Shown one piece after another: positions 32,529-37,540 of a stretch of 37,540 nt of DNA. Where the stretch lies: assembly GCA_001918745.1 (NCBI GenBank), contig MNGN01000021.1, positions 1 through 37,540 on the forward strand. The letters run 5' to 3'. The notes beneath the pieces were generated by a model. It had not been told where the DNA came from. It did no database searches and saw nothing but the letters and a program-made list of their open reading frames with translations. The translations under genes and the position numbers were made by a program. The stretch's first letter is position 1, and each line of letters opens with the position of its first letter. This stretch comes from Crenarchaeota archaeon 13_1_40CM_3_52_17 (GTDB lineage: Archaea > Thermoproteota > Bathyarchaeia > 40CM-2-53-6).

Positions 32529-33014
32529 CTATCCAGGTAGCAAGCGAGAGGAACCGGTAAGCCTTCTAACTGTAATCGCGTTAAGTATGACCGCGGAAAA
32601 TAATGCAGAGGCCACTGCGAGGTGCGCGGTACTCACTAGAGGGTCCAGAGCGGTTTTGACAGTCACCATCCCCAACAAAATCTGAACCAAGAGAACGAGA
32701 AAACTGGCGGTCGATAATTGCAGAATTCTCTTTTCTTCTCTGTATCGTGTCCAAGCGACTATCGTGGTTCCAAGTACGAAAAGCCCGACTACCAACGTGA
32801 ACAGCCGGTGAGTCCATTCCACTAGTACGGGTCCCGAAAGTGTTGGTACGACCTGTCCGTTGCATAGTGGCCATGAATCGGGGCCTGCACTACCACAAGC
32901 TAGCCCCGAACCGCTGAAGACCACGTATCCCCCGATGACGATCAAGATGTACGTGGAGAGTACAGATCCATATGCTAGGATTCTAAGGCCTAGGGTTTCC
33001 TTCAGTGAAGTCAT
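32529..33014 (-). CDS. ctaA: Heme A synthase, compact four-helix form
   Basis: This 161-residue enzyme converts heme O to heme A. It shows the conserved pair of cysteines in GSGLACG (C40) and WPLCNG (C51), EWTHR with E66 and H69 in helix 2, and HLAVA with H131 in helix 4. Full-length bacterial CtaA has eight helices in two halves; this is one half, as known from Aeropyrum pernix, and would act as a dimer or bind a single heme pair. It lies just upstream of coxB on the same strand. With ctaB at 4946-5872 it predicts an A-type heme oxidase. Confidence 0.92.
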   Translation of the reverse strand: MTSLKETLGLRILAYGSVLSTYILIVIGGYVVFSGSGLACGSAGPDSWPLCNGQVVPTLSGPVLVEWTHRLFTLVVGLFVLGTTIVAWTRYREEKRILQLSTASFLVLLVQILLGMVTVKTALDPLVSTAHLAVASALFSAVILNAITVRRLTGSSRLLPG

Positions 33015-33076
33015 AAGGCAGTATCTCGTCCCTGAGTTTTCTTCGGTGCTATTTAGCCACTGACCATCGAGAACTC

Positions 33077-33775
33077 TTACTTCGACCTAAGGATCTCGTC
33101 GGTCATGTTCTCCAATAGCTGACCGGGGTTCGGTCCCTTCACGACGCTACTCGAAACGAGCACTCCCCGAGTTCCAAGCTCAAGCGCCTTCCCGACATCC
33201 TCTGCGGTGCTTACCCCTGCTCCACACAGGATGTCAACGGAGCCGTTGACTGTCCGGATTCGTTTGATAGCGTGGGTTATCAGCTCCGGCCGAGCCTTCG
33301 AAACTGCAATCCCAGTACCTATCAGATCTGGAGGTTCTATAGCGATCATGTCCGGATTTAACGACGCTACGGCCGCACTCACTCCAGGAGTGTCGGTGCA
33401 GACCAGAGTTGCCAGATCCGAGACTCTTGCGAGAGAAAGTGCTTCCTCGATCTCAGAGATCTTGATTCTTCTCTCGGAGTGGTTTAGGATGGTTCCGGTG
33501 GCGCCAGCTGCTTTCACTGCCTCGGCCAAGATGTGGCCTGTGTACGCTCCGGGCTTGATGGGATCGATGTGTTGGCTGAAAACAGGTATCTCAACAGCCT
33601 CAGTCACGCTCTTCAGATCGGTGAACTGGGGCACAACCACGATGGTCACTCCGCTATCTTTCGAAACCTGGTTGGCGATCTTAGCGAGTTGAACGGCCCT
33701 CTTGCCAGTCGCCTCAATGTACGTCTTGAAATTCACAATAATGGGCGGAGCTCTAGCCCCTTTGATTCTGCTCAA
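33077..33775 (-). CDS. tpiA: Triosephosphate isomerase (archaeal type)
   Basis: This 232-residue TIM barrel interconverts dihydroxyacetone phosphate and glyceraldehyde 3-phosphate. The active-site residues are visible: N15 and K17 in VNFKTY, His in LNHSERR, and Glu in AIEPPDLIGTG. The phosphate loops GTG and CGAGVS complete it. The protein is about 20 residues shorter than bacterial enzymes, as in other archaea. The start is TTG 12 bases after the fructose-bisphosphatase stop, so it shares an operon with fbp and the aldolase: a compact gluconeogenic or glycolytic set. ctaA follows by 62 bases on the same strand. Confidence 0.93.
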   Translation of the reverse strand: MSRIKGARAPPIIVNFKTYIEATGKRAVQLAKIANQVSKDSGVTIVVVPQFTDLKSVTEAVEIPVFSQHIDPIKPGAYTGHILAEAVKAAGATGTILNHSERRIKISEIEEALSLARVSDLATLVCTDTPGVSAAVASLNPDMIAIEPPDLIGTGIAVSKARPELITHAIKRIRTVNGSVDILCGAGVSTAEDVGKALELGTRGVLVSSSVVKGPNPGQLLENMTDEILRSK

Positions 33776-33787
33776 CCCTCAGCGATC

Positions 33788-34708
33788 CTAGGAAAGCCCA
33801 GCTGCAATTCCTGAGAGTTCCTCAAACTCCAAAACCAAGTCCCTATTCCCCAAGTATGTAGGCACCCTTTGTGAGAGGCTTCGTGGCTCAACATCAAGAA
33901 TATTTCCTTTCCCAGTGCTCGCTTTTCCCCCAGCTCTCTCGGTGATGTATCCAATTGGATTTGACTCGAACTGCAAACGGTATTTTCCATCAGGTGCATC
34001 AAGCAAGTCTGGATAGGCGAAAAATCCACCCATACACAGTACTTGATTATAATCGCCGACAAATGATCCCCCATATCGAAACTTCAACTTCCTCCTCTCA
34101 AGCCTGTCCGCAAATTCTCTCACCATCTCCGTCCACTTGTCCCGGGATCCCCCAATCCCGTAGACCGAGCCTTTCTGTGGCAAACGGTGCGGCTCTCCGT
34201 TCGAGACAAACTTGGAGGCTCCGGTGCCCCTCCCTGCTGGAGCGGCGAGATAGACACCGCTCTTTGTCCCGATCACCGCCTCAACGTATGGTCCGTAGAG
34301 GAAGTACACTGCTGACAATAGATCGCGGCCCATCGCTGGCAAAGCCTTGTCGTGATAGATCCCGACTATTGTGCCCATGAGATTGTTCGTTCTGATGTTG
34401 GAGGACCCATCCAAAGGATCTAATGCAACAGTGTACTCACCGTGATCGGCGCTCATCACTGTCTCCATTTCCTCGGAAGCAACTTGTCTGACCAGTCCGC
34501 TTCTAAGTAATCTCTTGGTCAGAAGACCATTTGACCACACATCAAGTTCTGTTTGCTGATCTCCGTAAACGTTCACGCCTTCAGTCATTCCTAAAGTTCT
34601 CGGAATCTCCCGGACAATCCGCAAGCTCAGTTCAGCGAGAAGGTCCACGAGCTTGCCGAGACTCCGGTCTTCGCTCTCAAGAAGCTCGCGAAGTTTTCGT
34701 GCCGCCAT
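33788..34708 (-). CDS. fbp: Fructose-1,6-bisphosphatase, class I
   Basis: This 306-residue enzyme removes the 1-phosphate of fructose 1,6-bisphosphate, a committed step of gluconeogenesis. Metal-site residues appear in ASEE (E79, E80) and LDPLDGSSN (D97, D100). The sugar-phosphate motif KFRYGGSFVGDYNQ and the late GGKASTG turn match class I enzymes. Class I is less common in archaea than the bifunctional aldolase/phosphatase, so its pairing with an archaeal aldolase is of interest. Start ATG; the aldolase stop is 16 bases upstream. Confidence 0.9.
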   Translation of the reverse strand: MAARKLRELLESEDRSLGKLVDLLAELSLRIVREIPRTLGMTEGVNVYGDQQTELDVWSNGLLTKRLLRSGLVRQVASEEMETVMSADHGEYTVALDPLDGSSNIRTNNLMGTIVGIYHDKALPAMGRDLLSAVYFLYGPYVEAVIGTKSGVYLAAPAGRGTGASKFVSNGEPHRLPQKGSVYGIGGSRDKWTEMVREFADRLERRKLKFRYGGSFVGDYNQVLCMGGFFAYPDLLDAPDGKYRLQFESNPIGYITERAGGKASTGKGNILDVEPRSLSQRVPTYLGNRDLVLEFEELSGIAAGLS

Positions 34709-34724
34709 TGGAGAAGCTACTTCT

Positions 34725-35531
34725 TCACCGCGCTACGACAAGCTGCAACGCCTTATCGACTCCCCGGCCGTTGAATATGATCTCTTTCAAAGCCGACGCC
34801 ATCTTGAGCGGTTCTTGGTGCTGCCAGACGTTTCGTCCAACGGCGAGGCCAGCCGCCCCTGCATCCATCGCCCCCTTAACCTGGCTGAGAAAGGTTTCAT
34901 CAGTTGGAGCCTTCGGTCCGCCTGACATGAACACCTTGATCAGTCCTGCGGACTTGATCGCCCACTTGAAGGTTTCAGGCGACCCAGAGTACTTTATCTT
35001 GACCGCGTCAGCCCCAACTTCGAGACCTGCCCTAGCAGCATAAGACACGATTTCCGGACTCGTATCGTTCTTCACAGCCTCACCCCTCGGATAAATCCAA
35101 GCAATAGCTGGAATCCCGTCATCGTGGGCTTCTTCCTGAATCTCCCCAAACTCTTGAAGCATCACACTCTCGTGAGCACTGCCGAGATAGATAGTATACC
35201 CAACACCCTTCGCGCCCAAGCTGATAGCTTCCTCCACGCTGCAAACTTGAGTCGAGACCGGTTCACCCTTTGGCAGATTGGTTTTTCCATTAAGTTTCAC
35301 AATGAGCGGGACTTTCCCAGTATAGTATTTCTCAGCAATACCCTTGTGCAGAACAAGTCCAGTAAAATCTCCTTTTGCTGCGATGTCAAGGATATAGTTT
35401 GGATCGATGTTCCTATCGTTAAAATCCGCCGAGGGCCCGTGTTCGAAACCCTGATCATATGCAAGTAGCATTCCTTTCCCGTCTCTCAGAAAGTTGTTCA
35501 TGTTAGCCTTCAAGGATTTCTCCAAGTTCAA
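34725..35531 (-). CDS. Fructose-bisphosphate aldolase, archaeal class I (DhnA type)
   Basis: This 268-residue TIM-barrel aldolase uses a Schiff-base lysine. Landmarks are AYDQGFEHGP at 24-33, AIAWIYPRG at 142-150 and GADAVKIKYSG with the catalytic Lys (K178 or K180), then FMSGGPKAP for phosphate binding. It cleaves or forms fructose 1,6-bisphosphate; related DhnA proteins use other substrates, but the fbp and tpiA neighbours support the fructose assignment. It is first in the aldolase-fbp-tpiA operon. The start is TTG at 35531 with GAGGG about 4 bases upstream; an ATG at 35501 is the alternative. Confidence 0.9.
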   Translation of the reverse strand: MNLEKSLKANMNNFLRDGKGMLLAYDQGFEHGPSADFNDRNIDPNYILDIAAKGDFTGLVLHKGIAEKYYTGKVPLIVKLNGKTNLPKGEPVSTQVCSVEEAISLGAKGVGYTIYLGSAHESVMLQEFGEIQEEAHDDGIPAIAWIYPRGEAVKNDTSPEIVSYAARAGLEVGADAVKIKYSGSPETFKWAIKSAGLIKVFMSGGPKAPTDETFLSQVKGAMDAGAAGLAVGRNVWQHQEPLKMASALKEIIFNGRGVDKALQLVVAR

Positions 35532-35614
35532 AATTCCCTCTTCCCCACTTTAAACTAATCCTTGATCGCAACCCATGCTCACGATGCCGGGGAAACCGTT
35601 ATCGGACAACGAAT

Positions 35615-35620
35615 AGGAGG
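35615..35620 (+). promoter_or_regulatory. Shine-Dalgarno site that decides the flavoprotein start
   Basis: AGGAGG is 7 bases from the ATG at 35628. It overrules the longer frame from a TTG at 35562 and puts the start right before the FAD fold (MPRRIVIVGCG). Confidence 0.7.
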
Positions 35621-35627
35621 CGGCTCT

Positions 35628-37031
35628 ATGCCCAGGCGCATTGTGATCGTCGGATGCGGAGTCTCCGGCACAACCGCGGCGTTTCACGCGCGAAAAATAG
35701 ATAGGACAGCGAAGATCGTTCTGCTAGGCGACGAAGCTCTGCCTGAATATTCCAGGTGCGGCCTCCCCTACGCCTTCAGTCACGTCGTTCCAAGCCTCGA
35801 GGCACTGATCGGATACGATGAAGCCTTCTATGAACAGATGAACAGGATCGACCTCCGCCTCAGCTGGAAAGTAAATAGGATCGTTGTTGAGAAGCAAACA
35901 GTGGAAGCAGTTAGAACCAACGACGCTTCGACTGAGACTCTTCAGTACGACGCGCTAATTCTCACAACTGGGGCACGACCTAGCATCGTACCGGTACCAG
36001 GAGCCGACCTCAAAGGAGTGTTTACCATACGCACGATGAACGATATTCAAAGACTCACGGATCATCTTACGGAAAACAATGCTAAGCGAGTCGCAATTAT
36101 CGGAGCAGGATTAACAGGATCAGAGATGGCCGAAGCTCTTCTTCAACGAGGCGTGACCGTTATACAGGCGGAAATCGTCCCAGAAATTCTTCCTGTGATA
36201 CTCGATCCAGACATGGCCTCAATCATTAGAACACGAGCGGAGGAACATGGTGTCGAGTATCATCTGAACTCGACCCTTGAGGAGATCGTGGGTCGAAATG
36301 GGAAGGTTTCAGGTGTCCGTATTTCCGGAGAAGAGTACGGAGTCGATGCGGTTATTGTTGCAGTAAGGGTGAAGCCCAACACTGAGTTGGCCAAGAACGC
36401 AGGGATTGTCCTGGGGGAATCGGGCGGCATCAAGACTGATGAGCGCATGGCGACTTCCGCATCAAGCGTGTACGCTGCGGGTGATTGCATAGAAACATAC
36501 GATCGAATAACACGACGGAACGTATTCTTCCAACTTGCAACGACAGCTGTAAGACAAGCGCTGGTGGCAGGGACCAACGCAGCAGGGGGTAATGCAAAAT
36601 ATCCCGGGTCGACAGGGGTCACGACGGTCAAATTGTTCGGACTCGAGATAGCATCCTTTGGGCCCACCACAACAGCTTCGGAAGAAATCGGTATTCACCC
36701 GATATCCGTCAGAATTACCGGGTCCACACGGCTTCCTTACTACCCGGGGGGTAAGGAGCTCACTGTCAAGCTTCTCGCAGACTCCGAGGATGGGCGATTA
36801 CTCGGAGCTCAGCTCGTAGGTGAGGAAGGCGCCACTCTAAGAGCAAATTTCGCGTCCATAGCTGGACACTTGGGCTTGAGCGTCGAGCAATTCGAACAGA
36901 TCGAGACATGCTATTCACCACCATTAGCTCCAGTCTGGGACCCCGTAACAATCGCAGCTCAAGCGTTGCTACGGAGACTCCAAACCTCTCGGGGAGCAAA
37001 GTCACAAAAGCTCACAACAGTGGAGGACTAG
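35628..37031 (+). CDS. CoA-disulfide reductase / NADH oxidase-like flavoprotein
   Basis: This 467-residue enzyme belongs to the single-cysteine class of pyridine nucleotide-disulfide oxidoreductases. The FAD loop is GCGVSG (9-14) and the redox Cys is C44 in YSRCGLPY, the hallmark of CoA-disulfide reductases and NADH oxidases. The NAD(P)H loop is in IIGAGLTGSEMAE and the second FAD motif is YAAGDC. The C-terminal dimerisation domain is complete. Possible activities are CoA-disulfide reduction or NAD(P)H oxidation with O2; sequence alone does not separate them. It is followed by a 3-phosphoglycerate dehydrogenase-like gene after 2 bases, in the same operon. Confidence 0.88.
   Translation: MPRRIVIVGCGVSGTTAAFHARKIDRTAKIVLLGDEALPEYSRCGLPYAFSHVVPSLEALIGYDEAFYEQMNRIDLRLSWKVNRIVVEKQTVEAVRTNDASTETLQYDALILTTGARPSIVPVPGADLKGVFTIRTMNDIQRLTDHLTENNAKRVAIIGAGLTGSEMAEALLQRGVTVIQAEIVPEILPVILDPDMASIIRTRAEEHGVEYHLNSTLEEIVGRNGKVSGVRISGEEYGVDAVIVAVRVKPNTELAKNAGIVLGESGGIKTDERMATSASSVYAAGDCIETYDRITRRNVFFQLATTAVRQALVAGTNAAGGNAKYPGSTGVTTVKLFGLEIASFGPTTTASEEIGIHPISVRITGSTRLPYYPGGKELTVKLLADSEDGRLLGAQLVGEEGATLRANFASIAGHLGLSVEQFEQIETCYSPPLAPVWDPVTIAAQALLRRLQTSRGAKSQKLTTVED
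37022..37026 (+). promoter_or_regulatory. Shine-Dalgarno site of the dehydrogenase gene
   Basis: GGAGG lies inside the end of the flavoprotein gene, 7 bases before the ATG at 37034. Confidence 0.55.
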
Positions 37032-37033
37032 AG

Positions 37034-37540
37034 ATGCGAGTTCTCGTCTGTGACCCTATCCATAATGATGGATTAGCGATTCTCCGAGCCGCAAGCTTCC
37101 AGGTCGATGATCAGGCGGGCATTGACAGAACGAAGCTCCTGGAGGTGATCTCGAATTACGAGGTCGTTATTGTCCGCGGCAGGACGAAGATCGATGCTGC
37201 CGTGATAAGAGCAGCAGGAAAACTGAGGATCATCGGCAGAGCCGGAGTTGGACTTGACAACATCGATCTCGACGCTACTAGGGCTGCTGGCACGCAGGTC
37301 TGGAATACTCCCAGTGCGCCATCGACCAGCGTTGCCGAGTTAACCGTTGGTCTGATCTTGTCACTCTTGAGGAGGATTCCCTTCGCGGATCATGAGATGA
37401 AGGCGGGTCGCTGGATCAAGAACCAGTTGATGGGTGAGGAGTTGCAAGGCAAGAAGGTCGGTGTCATCGGACGAGCGGGCCGGATAGGGAATGAAGTGTC
37501 AAGAATTCTTACAGTGGGTTTCCAGGCGGAAGTTCTCGGA
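37034..37540 (+). CDS. serA: D-3-phosphoglycerate dehydrogenase-like protein (partial)
   Basis: 169 residues are present; the C-terminus lies beyond the window. The N-terminal half shows the D-2-hydroxyacid dehydrogenase pattern: VIVRGRTKID, IIGRAGVGLDNIDLDA near 67-82, and TSVAELTVGLILSLLRRIP near 98-116, as in SerA. The NAD loop reads GVIGRAGRIGNEV, one residue longer than the usual GIIGxGxIG form; this may be a small insertion or a base error. The first enzyme of serine synthesis is the best guess, but glyoxylate or other hydroxyacid reductases share these motifs. Start ATG with GGAGG 7 bases upstream. Confidence 0.82.
   Translation, partial: MRVLVCDPIHNDGLAILRAASFQVDDQAGIDRTKLLEVISNYEVVIVRGRTKIDAAVIRAAGKLRIIGRAGVGLDNIDLDATRAAGTQVWNTPSAPSTSVAELTVGLILSLLRRIPFADHEMKAGRWIKNQLMGEELQGKKVGVIGRAGRIGNEVSRILTVGFQAEVLG

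Noticed and set aside
35549-35554. Palindromic TTTAAA as a bidirectional promoter for aldolase and flavoprotein
   Set aside because: It is only about 20 bases from the aldolase start, too close for a transcript that includes the GAGGG ribosome site. The evidence is insufficient.
35562-35627. TTG-initiated extension of the CoA-disulfide reductase-like gene
   Set aside because: A strong AGGAGG sits 7 bases before the ATG at 35628, and the FAD fold begins immediately after that ATG.
37450-37500. Frameshift in the NAD-binding loop of the dehydrogenase
   Set aside because: The frame stays open and sensible on both sides; a one-residue longer loop explains the sequence without a frameshift.
1-37540. 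Mobile elements, CRISPR arrays, tRNA or rRNA genes
   Set aside because: No direct-repeat arrays, transposase-like proteins, terminal inverted repeats or structured RNA genes were seen by reading both strands.

Overview
The window looks like a chromosomal stretch of an aerobic archaeon. Archaeal markers are an A/V-type ATPase, a geranylgeranyl reductase-type flavoprotein, an archaeal class I fructose-bisphosphate aldolase, a short archaeal triosephosphate isomerase, TATA boxes close to gene starts and many TTG starts. Aerobic markers are a fused subunit I+III heme-copper oxidase, a CuA subunit II, heme O and heme A synthases, and a Rieske/cytochrome b pair. A Thermoproteota/Thaumarchaeota-type lineage seems most likely, but I cannot assign a taxon from sequence alone. 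I see no tRNA, rRNA, CRISPR array, insertion sequence or integrase. Genes are tightly packed and no gap exceeds about 250 bases.

Layout: (1) 1-785, a secreted protein of unknown function, cut by the left edge. (2) 902-5872, a quinol-oxidising module: a NapH-like polyferredoxin diverges from Rieske protein, cytochrome b, a membrane-anchored CuA-type cupredoxin and heme O synthase. (3) 5869-7047, geranylgeranyl reductase family protein. (4) 7217-10995, a K+-independent-type membrane pyrophosphatase followed by a soluble coiled-coil protein that resembles only the cytoplasmic arm of ATPase subunit I, then a two-helix membrane protein. (5) 11088-12131, a nitronate monooxygenase-like enzyme. (6) 12378-16874, ATPase subunits in the order H-E-I-K-C, without A, B, D or F. 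(7) 17009-17584, an N-formylglutamate amidohydrolase-like protein. (8) 17570-26353, the membrane arm of complex I in the order A-H-J-K-M-L-M-N, with two NuoM-type subunits and no NuoB, C, D or I. (9) 26433-27954, a polyprenyl diphosphate synthase and a membrane-anchored blue copper protein. (10) 28050-33014, cytochrome oxidase subunits II, I+III and IV, a cysteine-containing membrane protein, and heme A synthase. (11) 33077-35531, triosephosphate isomerase, type I fructose-1,6-bisphosphatase and archaeal aldolase, a gluconeogenic set. (12) 35628-37540, a CoA-disulfide reductase/NADH oxidase-like flavoprotein and the start of a 3-phosphoglycerate dehydrogenase-like gene.

Together the genes encode most of a respiratory chain: membrane arm of complex I, a Rieske/b complex, copper-protein carriers, a CuA oxidase, an ATP synthase membrane sector and a proton-pumping pyrophosphatase, with heme and isoprenoid enzymes alongside. 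No CxxCH c-type heme motif is visible in any encoded protein, so electrons from the Rieske/b complex to the oxidase are probably carried by copper proteins. The points most worth a second look are the duplicated CuA site, the complex I with two NuoM subunits and a long NuoL lateral segment, the altered K-channel of the oxidase, and the pyrophosphatase-linked ATPase-arm homologue.
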